Origin: Hellea sp.
Lineage (GTDB): Bacteria; Pseudomonadota; Alphaproteobacteria; Caulobacterales; Maricaulaceae
DNA length: 36,161 nucleotides
Reading direction: 5' to 3'
Assembly: GCA_020629545.1 (NCBI GenBank)
Contig: JAHDDC010000007.1
Coordinates: 1-36,161, forward strand
The position numbers and the translations under genes were made by a program. Every line of letters begins with the position of its first letter. The first letter of the stretch is position 1. The notes below the pieces were generated by a model. That model did no database searches. It saw only the letters and a program-made list of their open reading frames with translations, and was not told the origin of the DNA. Shown one piece after another: positions 17,747 to 26,247 of the stretch.

Positions 17747-18577
17747 ATGTCTTATATAAACAAAACCACCACGACCTTTTTAGCGGCGATCGCGTTCACC
17801 ACCACAATATCTGAGGCTCAGATACCCGAGCGCATGGGCGATGAGAATGCGGGCACGGGACATTTTGGCATTACCGCATTGGCGGCATCTGAATATTACG
17901 GTTCGGATGATAATGAAATTCAGGTTTTACCTTATCTCAGCCTGGACAATGTGAAAGGATTTGATTTTTTTGGCACAGCCTTAACCTATCGCGCCGTCGA
18001 TATCGGGACGGGTCAAGGCCTGGGCAAGTGGTCGCTGCGAGCAGGGCCGCGTATCGCCTACCTACCCGGTCGGGATTCAAGTGACAGTCCTTATCTGGCA
18101 GGATTTGAAGACATTGACGGCAGCTTCCCAATTGGCGGATATGCTTTCGGGACAATCGGTCCAGTCGGACTGCGGCTTGACGTCGGACAAGATCTGTTCG
18201 GAAGTCATGACGGGCTGACCGTCGACGGCTCTATTGGAACCGCCTATACGACTGATAAGTTTGGGTTTCAGCCGTCTGCTACCGTAAGCTGGGCCAATAA
18301 TAATTTTAGCGACAGTTTTTTCGGCGTAACGAATGACCAATCCCTGATCTCTGGCCTTGATGCGTTCAACCCGGGGGCTGGCATTTACGGATACTCGGTC
18401 AATACCATTGCCTGGTATGAATTCACCAAAAATTACTCAGTTGTACTAACTGGATCTTATCGCTGGTTTACGGATGACGCGGCCGACAGTCCTATACTCA
18501 ATACAAGCGACGGCTCGCGGAATGGATTTTTGGCCGGCCTTAGCTTTGTCCGAAAATTCGATACCAATAATTGGTAG
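17747..18577 (+). CDS. MipA/OmpV family outer-membrane protein
   Basis: A 276-residue secreted beta-barrel protein. A signal peptide (NKTTTTFLAAIAFTTTISEA) is followed by alternating amphipathic segments typical of MipA/OmpV proteins: FGITALAASEYYGSDDNEIQ near the start, LRAGPRIAYLPGRD in the middle and a C-terminal RNGFLAGLSFVRKF with a terminal Trp after it. MipA of E. coli scaffolds murein enzymes; most relatives have no known role. ATG 17747 lacks a strong ribosome site, but the open frame upstream lies inside hslU. It is convergent with dnaJ, three bases away. Confidence 0.8.
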   Translation: MSYINKTTTTFLAAIAFTTTISEAQIPERMGDENAGTGHFGITALAASEYYGSDDNEIQVLPYLSLDNVKGFDFFGTALTYRAVDIGTGQGLGKWSLRAGPRIAYLPGRDSSDSPYLAGFEDIDGSFPIGGYAFGTIGPVGLRLDVGQDLFGSHDGLTVDGSIGTAYTTDKFGFQPSATVSWANNNFSDSFFGVTNDQSLISGLDAFNPGAGIYGYSVNTIAWYEFTKNYSVVLTGSYRWFTDDAADSPILNTSDGSRNGFLAGLSFVRKFDTNNW

Positions 18578-18580
18578 CGA

Positions 18581-19732
18581 CTAATCGACCAGATTATCCC
18601 AAAACTTTCGGGCCTTATCGAAAAAGTTTTTGCTCGCCGGGCTGGTTTCGTCACCGCCTTCACGCGCAAATTCTTCCAGGAGTTCCTTTTGACGCGCATT
18701 GAGATGCGACGGTGTTTCAACCGATAATTCCACATACATGTCGCCGCGCTGATTGCTACGCAGGACACTCATGCCTTTACCGCGTAGACGCATGCGCTTG
18801 CCAGATTGAGAGCCTTCGGGGATTTTAATCTTGGATCGTCCGCCATCAATGGTTGGGATTTCGACATCCCCGCCAAGAGCTGCTTTGGTCATCGGTACGG
18901 GCGCGCGGCAATAAAGATGCGCGCCGTCACGTTCAAATATATCATGGGGTTTAATCGAGACGAAAATATAAAGATCACCGCGTTGTCCCGTTCCCCCGCG
19001 CTTGGGCGCAGCGTCGCCCTGACCGGACAAACGAATGCGCGTTCCATCTTCAACGCCCGCAGGAATACTGACATCAAGTTCGGTTTGCACCCGGTTTTGA
19101 CCCGAGCCATCACACCCTTTACAGGGATCAGAAACATATTCCCCTTGACCGCCACAGGTCGGACAGGCGCGTTCCATTGTAAAAAAGCCTTGCTGCGTTC
19201 GGACACGCCCCGCGCCGCCACATGTGCTACAGGTATCAATACTCGCGCCCGGTTCTGCGCCGAGGCCATCACAGCGCTCGCAATCTTCGGAAATCGGGAC
19301 CGTAATTTCGATATCCTTGCCAGCATAGGCCTCTTCCAGTGAGACTTCCATTTCATAACGAAGGTCCGAACCGCGCTGACCGCGCTGCTGCCGCCCTCCA
19401 CCGCCGCCGCCAAACATATCGGCAAAACCACCGCCCGCGCCGCCAAAAATCTGAGAGAATATATCGCCAAAATCTTGGAAACCGCCTGCGCCGCCCATAC
19501 CGCCCTGTTCAAAGGCCCGATGACCCATTCGATCATAAGCTGCGCGCTTATCGCTGTCCGACAAGATACCGTAGGCTTCATTTAGTTCTTTGAACCGGGC
19601 TTCGGCCTCCGGGTCATCCGGGTGTCGGTCGGGATGGCACTCCATGGCTTTTTTGCGAAAAGCCGACTTAAGCTCTTTCTCATTAGCCGTTTTGGCAACA
19701 CCCAAAACTTCGTAATAATCGCGTTTAGACAT
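18581..19732 (-). CDS. dnaJ: Chaperone DnaJ
   Basis: A 383-residue class I Hsp40 co-chaperone that stimulates DnaK ATPase and delivers unfolded clients. The J domain is at residues 4-70 with HPD at 33-35. A glycine/phenylalanine-rich stretch follows (75-120). The zinc-binding domain has four CxxCxGxG repeats (Cys pairs at 151/154, 168/171, 190/193 and 204/207), and the C-terminal substrate-binding domains complete the protein. Its ATG lies inside the end of the upstream methyltransferase gene (eight-base overlap), so translation is probably coupled. Confidence 0.97.
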   Translation of the reverse strand: MSKRDYYEVLGVAKTANEKELKSAFRKKAMECHPDRHPDDPEAEARFKELNEAYGILSDSDKRAAYDRMGHRAFEQGGMGGAGGFQDFGDIFSQIFGGAGGGFADMFGGGGGGRQQRGQRGSDLRYEMEVSLEEAYAGKDIEITVPISEDCERCDGLGAEPGASIDTCSTCGGAGRVRTQQGFFTMERACPTCGGQGEYVSDPCKGCDGSGQNRVQTELDVSIPAGVEDGTRIRLSGQGDAAPKRGGTGQRGDLYIFVSIKPHDIFERDGAHLYCRAPVPMTKAALGGDVEIPTIDGGRSKIKIPEGSQSGKRMRLRGKGMSVLRSNQRGDMYVELSVETPSHLNARQKELLEEFAREGGDETSPASKNFFDKARKFWDNLVD

Positions 19733-20588
19733 CTATCTCTTCTTCCCTGTCCTTGCGGGTCATTATTGTATTGAGGCCGTGACGGGAAACAATCCCATAG
19801 CCCTCTGTATGGCACAAATCAATCAAGGGCGACTTCTCATCTGGCCCGGTTTCCAAAATCAAAATTTCGGGAAACAACTCCCGCGGCGCTTCGGCAAAAA
19901 ACGCGGTTAAAGCCTTGAGGTCATGGCCTTCAATATCAAGTTTAAGTGCGTCTATTTTTTTAATCCCATGGGAGAGCACTATGCGAGACAATGTATCGAT
20001 AATGACCGTTTCGCCGCCTTCCGATGAACCGGCGAGCAATTGTGTTTCGCCGCGATTGATCTCCCCGCCGCCAAGCTGCCCGCTACCAGGCTTATCGGAA
20101 ATAGCGGCGCGAATGACTTGAACCTTGGCTTCGCTCGCTGTGATATTATCGGATAGACGCTCCGCCATTTTCGTACTGGGTTCTATCGCGTATATATGCG
20201 CAGATTTACCGGCCTCTTTACAATACCCAGCCACGAATAACGCATAAAGCCCAACATTAGCGCCGACATCGAAAAACGTAAACTCGTCATCCTCACACGC
20301 TTTCACCGCCGCTTCCAGCGCCGATCTTTCCGCTGCGTCCCAGACCTGAACGCCCGCCATGGCGCGCTTTTCACATCGGTTCTGACTTGGATAAAGCCTG
20401 GCTTTGACATGCTTCGCGACCTCAACATCAAAGGGCTCGTTCAGCTCTTTAATGGCACGTTTTCTATACATGGAAATCATGGTGCGTCCCCAGCGCGTGT
20501 CTTTATAACTCGCAGCTTTTTGGCGTTGCTTCTCCCGGACTTCCGGGAGCGCATAAGTGCCAAAAGGCGGATTTAATGAACGAGCCAT
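19725..20588 (-). CDS. FkbM family SAM-dependent methyltransferase
   Basis: A 287-residue protein. The S-adenosylmethionine loop FDVGANVGLYALF is at residues 106-118, followed by an acidic residue in YAIEPSTKM. The family-typical IDALKLDIEGHDLKAL lies near 215-230. FkbM enzymes methylate hydroxyl groups on polyketides or glycans; the target here is unknown. The gene sits between dnaK (74 bases upstream) and dnaJ, and its last eight bases overlap dnaJ. It is thus in the chaperone transcript and probably heat-induced. The first 100 residues are basic and unrecognised. Confidence 0.88.
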   Translation of the reverse strand: MARSLNPPFGTYALPEVREKQRQKAASYKDTRWGRTMISMYRKRAIKELNEPFDVEVAKHVKARLYPSQNRCEKRAMAGVQVWDAAERSALEAAVKACEDDEFTFFDVGANVGLYALFVAGYCKEAGKSAHIYAIEPSTKMAERLSDNITASEAKVQVIRAAISDKPGSGQLGGGEINRGETQLLAGSSEGGETVIIDTLSRIVLSHGIKKIDALKLDIEGHDLKALTAFFAEAPRELFPEILILETGPDEKSPLIDLCHTEGYGIVSRHGLNTIMTRKDREEEIDV

Positions 20589-20606
20589 ATCAGATCAAAA
20601 CTAAGA

Positions 20607-20657
20607 ACCCGGAGCACAAAGGGGGCTTGGCTCCGGGTCCAGAAGTGCTATCGCACT
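20607..20657 (-). terminator. Two stem-loops between dnaK and the methyltransferase gene
   Basis: ACCCGGAGC (20607-20615) pairs with GCTCCGGGT (20630-20638) across a 14-base loop. AGTGC-TATC-GCACT at 20644-20657 is a smaller hairpin nearer the dnaK stop. On the minus strand the larger stem is followed by a partly T-rich stretch. It may attenuate transcription or mark mRNA processing, giving more dnaK than dnaJ product. Confidence 0.5.
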
Positions 20658-20662
20658 AAGTC

Positions 20663-22570
20663 TTAAGCCTTGTCGTCGTCTTCGACGTCTTCAAACTCAG
20701 CATCGACAATGTCTTCATCATCGTCTTGGCTGGCAGACGCTGAGGCTGCGGCATCGTCATCATTACCGGCATTGGCGTAGATCGCCTCGCCCATTTTCAT
20801 GACAGCAGCCGTCAGTTCAGCAACTTTGGCATTGATCGCTTCGGCGTCATCACCTTCGGCGACTGTGCGGACTTCAGGAATAAGGTCTTCAATGGCCTTC
20901 TTCTCTTCGTCGCCGATCTTATCGGCATGCTCCTTAAGGTCTTGCTCGGCCTTGTGGGTCAGGGCTTCAGCCTGGTTCTTGGCTTCGGCCAATTCACGCA
21001 CAGCCTTATCAGACTCGGCATTAGCCTCAGCATCTTTAATCATCGCTTCAACGTCAGCATCGGATAATCCGCCGCTGGCCTGAATGCGAATTTGCTGTTC
21101 TTTACCGGTTGCGTTGTCCTTGGCCGAAACGTTGACAATACCATTGGCATCAATGTCGAACGTTACTTCGATTTGCGGCATGCCGCGCGGTGCCGGCGGA
21201 ATTCCGACCAGATCAAACTGACCGAGCAGCTTATTATCGGCAGCCATTTCGCGCTCACCTTGAGAAACGCGGATGGTCACAGCAGATTGGTTATCCGCAG
21301 CTGTTGAGTAGATCTGGCTCTTCTTGGTCGGGATTGTCGTATTGCGATCGATCATACGCGTAAAGATACCGCCTTCGGTTTCGATACCGAGCGATAGCGG
21401 GGTAACATCCAAAAGAAGAACGTCTTTAACGTCGCCCTGCAAAACACCGCCCTGAATAGCAGCGCCCATAGCAACAACTTCATCCGGGTTCACGCCTTTA
21501 TGCGCTTCCTTACCGAAGAAATCAGACACTGCTTTTTGAACGGCCGGCATGCGTGTCATACCGCCAACCAGAATAACATCATCAATTTCACCGGCTTTCA
21601 GACCCGCATCACTTAGCGCTTTCTTACATGGCGCAATTGTGCGCTTGATCAGATCAGCAACAAGCGTTTCCAGCTTGGCGCGGGTCAGCTTCATGTTGAG
21701 GTGCTTCGGTCCTGATGCATCCGCCGTAATAAAGGGAAGGTTCACTTCATAAGTGGCCGCAGATGATAGCTCTTTCTTGGCCTTCTCGGCCTCTTCGCGC
21801 AAACGCTGCAGAGCCAGCTTGTCGCCCTTAAGCTCTATGCCTGTATCTTTTTTGAACTCGTCATTGAAATATTCGACGATGCGCATGTCAAAGTCTTCAC
21901 CGCCTAAGAAAGTATCACCGTTAGTGGCCTTCACTTCGAATACGCCGTCACCGATCTCGAGGATCGAGACGTCAAATGTACCACCGCCAAGGTCATAAAC
22001 CGCAATCGTCTTGCCGTCTTTTTTATCCATGCCATAAGCCAGCGCCGCAGCGGTAGGTTCGTTGATGATCCGGAGAACTTCAAGACCGGCAATTTTACCA
22101 GCGTCTTTTGTGGCCTGACGCTGGGCGTCATTAAAGTAAGCCGGTACCGTGATAACGGCCTGGGTCACTTCACCGCCGAGGAAGTCTTCGGCTGTTTCTT
22201 TCATCTTGGTCAACACCATGGCCGAGATTTCTGCCGGCGCAAATTCTTTGTCCCGGCCCTTAACATAGGCGTCACCGCCTTTGCCCTTGACGATATTATA
22301 AGGTGTAAGTTTCAAATCCTTTTTGACAGCCGGGTCAGAAAAAGAGCGTCCAATAAGACGCTTAACCGCATAATAAGTATGCTCTGGATTTGTAACCGCT
22401 TGGCGGCGGGCCGTTTGGCCGATTAGACGTTCGCCGTCTTCTGTAAAGGCCACAACAGATGGTGTTGTCCGTTGACCTTCTGCATTTTCAATCACCCGGG
22501 CTTTGTCGCCATCCATAACGGCAACACATGAGTTTGTCGTCCCGAGATCGATTCCGATAACTTTAGTCAT
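20663..22570 (-). CDS. dnaK: Chaperone DnaK (Hsp70)
   Basis: A 635-residue Hsp70 ATPase, very close to the usual bacterial length (638 in E. coli). The N-terminal ATPase domain has the phosphate loop [14 protein letters not shown] (5-18), [21 protein letters not shown] and [15 protein letters not shown]. The substrate-binding domain follows the linker [16 protein letters not shown]. The C-terminus is acidic ([17 protein letters not shown]). It is the first gene of a minus-strand unit with the methyltransferase and dnaJ genes, and has a sigma32-type promoter upstream. No grpE is nearby. Confidence 0.98.
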   Translation of the reverse strand: MTKVIGIDLGTTNSCVAVMDGDKARVIENAEGQRTTPSVVAFTEDGERLIGQTARRQAVTNPEHTYYAVKRLIGRSFSDPAVKKDLKLTPYNIVKGKGGDAYVKGRDKEFAPAEISAMVLTKMKETAEDFLGGEVTQAVITVPAYFNDAQRQATKDAGKIAGLEVLRIINEPTAAALAYGMDKKDGKTIAVYDLGGGTFDVSILEIGDGVFEVKATNGDTFLGGEDFDMRIVEYFNDEFKKDTGIELKGDKLALQRLREEAEKAKKELSSAATYEVNLPFITADASGPKHLNMKLTRAKLETLVADLIKRTIAPCKKALSDAGLKAGEIDDVILVGGMTRMPAVQKAVSDFFGKEAHKGVNPDEVVAMGAAIQGGVLQGDVKDVLLLDVTPLSLGIETEGGIFTRMIDRNTTIPTKKSQIYSTAADNQSAVTIRVSQGEREMAADNKLLGQFDLVGIPPAPRGMPQIEVTFDIDANGIVNVSAKDNATGKEQQIRIQASGGLSDADVEAMIKDAEANAESDKAVRELAEAKNQAEALTHKAEQDLKEHADKIGDEEKKAIEDLIPEVRTVAEGDDAEAINAKVAELTAAVMKMGEAIYANAGNDDDAAASASASQDDDEDIVDAEFEDVEDDDKA

Positions 22571-22660
22571 CTATTCGCTCCTGTTTTTGCCCTTTTCCCT
22601 TTCGGGAGCCCCCTTAGGCGGGCAATGATTTGATGTGTGACGGATAATTTCCGCTTGGAG

Positions 22661-22691
22661 CCGATATGGGGGGTGAATCACATCGCGCAAG
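22661..22691 (-). promoter_or_regulatory. Sigma32-type (RpoH) promoter for dnaK
   Basis: On the minus strand CTTG (22691-22688), 17 bases, then CCCATATCGG (22670-22661). This matches CTTG-N17/18-CYTATNTNNG at all but one position and also fits the E. coli -10 form CCCCATNT. The dnaK ATG is about 90 bases downstream. No CIRCE inverted repeat was found. Confidence 0.72.
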
Positions 22692-22720
22692 GGAAAAGCT
22701 TGTATTTTTTACAGAAAATT

Positions 22721-22750
22721 TTGACTTAGTTTCAGTCAGCTACCTATAGA
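22721..22750 (+). promoter_or_regulatory. Promoter for alkB, probably giving a leaderless mRNA
   Basis: TTGACT (22721-22726), 18 bases, then TATAGA (22745-22750). Seven bases separate the -10 box from the alkB ATG at 22758, so the transcript would start at or next to the start codon. There is no ribosome site in front of the ATG. Confidence 0.55.
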
Positions 22751-22757
22751 TGATCAT

Positions 22758-23372
22758 ATGGACAATTTTCCGCCCGGATTCGCGCATTACCCGCATTATT
22801 TTGACGCCAGTCAACAAAACGCATTGATACTAGCCGTAAAATCGGGGGTTGAGCAGGCCCCCTTCTTTGTACCGCGTATGCCCCGAACAGGGACACCTAT
22901 GTCTGTTGTTCTGAGCAATTTCGGGGCTCTAGGCTGGGTGAGCGATAAAGATAAGGGCTATCGCTATGATCCGGTTCATCCCACGACCGGAAAACCCTGG
23001 CCCGCCATGCCTGAATTGCTCTTGGATTTATGGGACAATGTGACGGGCTATGAGGCACAGCCCGAATGTTGCCTTATCAATTGGTATAAAGACGGCGCGA
23101 AAATGGGAGCGCATATTGATAATGACGAACAAGATACCAGAGCGCCCGTTGTGTCAGTGTCTCTCGGCGACCCCGCCATGTTTCGTATGGGCGGTCCCAA
23201 GCGCGGAGGGCCAACACAAGGGCTTAAGCTCTTTTCAGGTGATGTGGTCGTTATGGCCGGTGAAAGCCGGTTTTGCTACCATAGTGTATCCAAAGTGTTT
23301 TACGGCGAAAGCGCCCTTGTTCCCAGGGGTGGCCGGATTAATTTAACTCTACGGCGGGTCGCCTTACCTTAA
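22758..23372 (+). CDS. alkB: AlkB family alkylated-DNA repair dioxygenase
   Basis: A 204-residue Fe(II)/2-oxoglutarate dioxygenase that removes methyl lesions such as 1-methyladenine and 3-methylcytosine from DNA by oxidative demethylation. The iron ligands are H119 and D121 in GAHIDNDE and H175 in CYHSVSKV. R193 and R199 in GGRINLTLRR bind 2-oxoglutarate and shape the active site. The NWYKDGAKMGAHID block around residues 108-121 is typical of AlkB. It is divergent from dnaK. In E. coli, alkB belongs to the adaptive response with ada, but no ada is seen here. Confidence 0.95.
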   Translation: MDNFPPGFAHYPHYFDASQQNALILAVKSGVEQAPFFVPRMPRTGTPMSVVLSNFGALGWVSDKDKGYRYDPVHPTTGKPWPAMPELLLDLWDNVTGYEAQPECCLINWYKDGAKMGAHIDNDEQDTRAPVVSVSLGDPAMFRMGGPKRGGPTQGLKLFSGDVVVMAGESRFCYHSVSKVFYGESALVPRGGRINLTLRRVALP

Positions 23373-23463
23373 TTCATTCAAATTTGATTGGGCGGCATTC
23401 CCGTTTGAACTAGCGCGGACCCTTATATATCGTTAGGTCTTTCTTCAAAAATGATTGGGAATT

Positions 23464-24729
23464 ATGATGAGTAAACTTTTTACCCCTCTAACAATGGTAT
23501 CTGGGATCACAGTTCCGAACCGGATATCCAAAGCCGCCATGGAAGAAAACATGGCAGATTACGGCCAAATTCCCGGTCAGGATCTAGTCAATCTCTATAA
23601 GATCTGGGCGGACGGCGGCGTAGGTATGATTATTACCGGTAATGTCATGGTAGCGCCTGATGCTATGACCGGCCCAGGCGGTGTCTATTTGGGTAAAGAA
23701 ACACTCAGCGATCCGGATGTTCGGCGCCGGTTTGAGGATTGGGCCAAGGCCGGAAAAACCAGCGGCGCGGCGCTTTATATGCAAATCAGCCATCCCGGTC
23801 GTCAGGTTTACGCGGCCATGAAAACTGATGTCGTGTCGGCCTCAGCCACTAAGCTGAATATGGATGGCCCAGCGGCGAAAATGTTTACCGATGCCCGTGC
23901 CTTATCCAGCAACGAAGTTGAAGCCATGATTACGCGTTTTGCCGATACGGCCGAAGCGGCGGAGGAGGCTGGTTTTGATGGCGTTCAAGTCCATTCAGCC
24001 CATGGTTATCTGGTCGCACAATTCTTATCGCCGCTATCTAATTTACGAGACGATAAATGGGGCGGCCCGCTTGAAAATCGCGCGCGATTCCTGCTCGAAA
24101 TTGTTCGGGCCGTTAAAGCCAGAACCTCTGATAGCTTTGGCGTCTCCGTCAAGCTCAACTCGGCTGATTTCCAAAAAGGCGGCTATGATGAAAATGACGC
24201 CAAACAGGTTGTCGATTGGCTGAATGCTGAGGATATAGATTTTGTCGAGCTCTCCGGCGGTTCCTATGAAAGCGCTGCTATGGCTGGCGCGGCGGAGGAC
24301 GACAATCCATCCTCGACCCTTTTGCGCGAAATGTATTTCATCGAATTTGCCAAAATCATTCAATCGACGGCAAAAATGCCGCTCATGGTGACAGGCGGAG
24401 TCACGAAACGCGAAACGGCTGAAATGGCGCTCGATACCGGCGCCGTTGAGATCGTGGGTATTGCCCGCGCCTTTGGCTACCGCCCACATTTACCCAAAGA
24501 TTGGCAGGCAGGTCAGAATTTACAAATTGATATGCCGGTTTCCAAATCTAGCAATAAAACCATGAAAGTCCTTGCCGGCATGGCCATGACGAAAGCCAAT
24601 CTCTACGCCATGGGCAATGGCAATATGCCAAAAATGAAAATGAGTCCCCTGATGTCAATCATCAAACAACAGATGAAACAAGGCAAACAAACGAAAACCT
24701 ATCGGAAATGGCTCGAGGCAAGACGCTAG
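23464..24729 (+). CDS. NADH:flavin oxidoreductase of the Old Yellow Enzyme family
   Basis: A 421-residue FMN-dependent ene-reductase with a TIM-barrel. Family marks are FTPLTMVSGITVPNRI at the start (usual form LFxPxxIGxxxxxNR), MQISHPGRQ near 105, VQVHSAHGYLVAQFLSP near 177-193, the substrate/flavin segment NLRDDKWGGPLENRARF and GIARAFGYRP with the phosphate-binding end. The C-terminus carries an extra 70 residues rich in Met and Lys. ATG 23464 or 23467 is used; GGGA lies before them, and a TTG at 23455 is less likely. The physiological substrate is unknown. Confidence 0.88.
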   Translation: MMSKLFTPLTMVSGITVPNRISKAAMEENMADYGQIPGQDLVNLYKIWADGGVGMIITGNVMVAPDAMTGPGGVYLGKETLSDPDVRRRFEDWAKAGKTSGAALYMQISHPGRQVYAAMKTDVVSASATKLNMDGPAAKMFTDARALSSNEVEAMITRFADTAEAAEEAGFDGVQVHSAHGYLVAQFLSPLSNLRDDKWGGPLENRARFLLEIVRAVKARTSDSFGVSVKLNSADFQKGGYDENDAKQVVDWLNAEDIDFVELSGGSYESAAMAGAAEDDNPSSTLLREMYFIEFAKIIQSTAKMPLMVTGGVTKRETAEMALDTGAVEIVGIARAFGYRPHLPKDWQAGQNLQIDMPVSKSSNKTMKVLAGMAMTKANLYAMGNGNMPKMKMSPLMSIIKQQMKQGKQTKTYRKWLEARR

Positions 24730-24779
24730 CGGTTCATCTCCCCCTGTGGTAGCCTCTTCGGAAAAATGTGAGGGGAATA

Positions 24780-25877
24780 ATGAAACGGGTTTTCAAAATA
24801 GTCGGCCTATTGGCCATTGTGCTCCTAGCCTATCTCTTTTTCTGGCCGGTTCCAGTCGATCCTGTGTCCTGGGACGCGCCTGAAGATAAAGGCTATATCG
24901 GAGATTTTGCGCCCAATACCAAACTGGCCGATCTCGAGCTTATGGATATTGGCGATATTCACGGCCCGGAAGACGTCGCCAGCCGAACAATCAATGGTGA
25001 ATTATTTCTATTTGTGTCATCTCAAGATGGTTTGATCCGACAAATCAATGCGGCGACAGGCATGGTAACAACCTTGGCCGATACAGGCGGAGTCCCGCTA
25101 GGCCTGGAATTTGACGCGCAGAATAATTTAATCGTGGCGGACGCGTTCGAAGGCCTATTGTCCATATCGCCGGATGGAAAAGTCACCACCTTGACCGACG
25201 CTATTGGCGAATCCCCCATTCTGTATGCTGACGATCTCGACATTGACAAAAACGGCGTGATTTATTTTTCCGATGCGAGCACGAAATACGGCGCAAAAGC
25301 CGCGGGGCAGACTATGAAAGCGTCCTTGCTGGAGATCATGGAACATGGCCGGACAGGACGGGTATTGGCATATGACCCAGCGGATCAATCTACAACATTG
25401 ATCATGGATAATTTATCATTTTCTAATGGCGTTGCGATGGGGCCGGATGATCAATCCATATTGGTCAATGAAACCGGGGAGTACCGCGTGCATAAAATTT
25501 GGGTTGCGGGCCCGCGCAAAGGGCAAAGCGAGGTCATTCTCGATAATCTTCCCGGCTTTCCCGATAATATAAATCGAGCCCCCGACGGAAATTATTATGT
25601 CGGCCTTATTTCTATGCGATCTAAGTTTTTGGACGACGCAGCCGATAGTCCGGGCCTGCGCAAATTTGCCTGGCGTCTTCCCGAAGCCATGAAGCCCAAA
25701 GCCGTCAACTATGGCCATATTGTCCATATGGACGGCGACGGAAATGTGCTGGCGACGTGGCAAGATCCGAGTGGGTCATATGAACAAGCCACGGGTGCTC
25801 ACGCTCCGGGTGACGGCTATCTTTATATCACCAGCCTCAGCGAAGATAAGCTGGGCCGTATGACGATACCGCACTAA
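24780..25877 (+). CDS. Strictosidine synthase/SMP-30-like beta-propeller protein
   Basis: A 365-residue protein with an N-terminal membrane anchor or signal (FKIVGLLAIVLLAYLFFW). The periplasmic part is a six-bladed beta-propeller. The blocks LSFSNGVAMGPDDQSILVNETGEYRVHKIW and LPGFPDNINRAPDGNYYVGL (split here by short spans) are characteristic of the strictosidine-synthase/APMAP group of calcium-dependent hydrolase-like proteins. Bacterial members are probably lactonases or esterases. GAGGGGA directly precedes the ATG. Two bases separate it from the next gene. Confidence 0.82.
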   Translation: MKRVFKIVGLLAIVLLAYLFFWPVPVDPVSWDAPEDKGYIGDFAPNTKLADLELMDIGDIHGPEDVASRTINGELFLFVSSQDGLIRQINAATGMVTTLADTGGVPLGLEFDAQNNLIVADAFEGLLSISPDGKVTTLTDAIGESPILYADDLDIDKNGVIYFSDASTKYGAKAAGQTMKASLLEIMEHGRTGRVLAYDPADQSTTLIMDNLSFSNGVAMGPDDQSILVNETGEYRVHKIWVAGPRKGQSEVILDNLPGFPDNINRAPDGNYYVGLISMRSKFLDDAADSPGLRKFAWRLPEAMKPKAVNYGHIVHMDGDGNVLATWQDPSGSYEQATGAHAPGDGYLYITSLSEDKLGRMTIPH

Positions 25878-25879
25878 TT

Positions 25880-26227
25880 ATGACCGATTATGTTTATAAA
25901 CTTCTGCAGACCTATGAGTGGGAGGTGTTTGAGGAAACGGGTGTTTTTCTCGGAACCCCGCTGGATTTCCAAGACGGCTATATTCACCTCTCAACAGCCC
26001 AGCAGGTCGTCTCGACAGCCCGGTTGCATTTCAAAGACAAAGGGCCTTTGGTACTGGCCGAATTTGCCGCTTCAGATTTTGGGGCCCAGTTAAAATATGA
26101 GCCGGCTCGCGATGGCTCTCTCTTTCCTCATCAGTTTGGAATTTTGCGCCGCTCACAGGTAAAACAGTTCTGGCACTTGAAAGACGCGCCTGCCGGGTCC
26201 TATGAGTTTCCGAAAGCATTTTCCTAA
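25880..26227 (+). CDS. DUF952 family protein
   Basis: A 115-residue cytoplasmic protein of the DUF952 family, shown by DGYIHLSTAQQVVSTARLHF (residues 33-52) and the FPHQFGILRRSQV end. These proteins have an ADP-ribosyltransferase-related fold in some predictions, but no activity is established. No ribosome site is seen; the ATG is two bases after the preceding stop, so translation is probably coupled. It is followed 20 bases later by pyrD, a pairing I recall from other alphaproteobacteria. Confidence 0.85.
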   Translation: MTDYVYKLLQTYEWEVFEETGVFLGTPLDFQDGYIHLSTAQQVVSTARLHFKDKGPLVLAEFAASDFGAQLKYEPARDGSLFPHQFGILRRSQVKQFWHLKDAPAGSYEFPKAFS

Positions 26228-26247
26228 CTCCAGCCATAAGAGCGATT

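Noticed and set aside
19725-19732. Possible frameshift fusing the methyltransferase to DnaJ
   Set aside because: Both proteins have complete ends and the eight-base overlap is an ordinary coupled junction.
22571-22757. CIRCE element for HrcA control of dnaK
   Set aside because: No TTAGCACTC-N9-GAGTGCTAA-like repeat is present.
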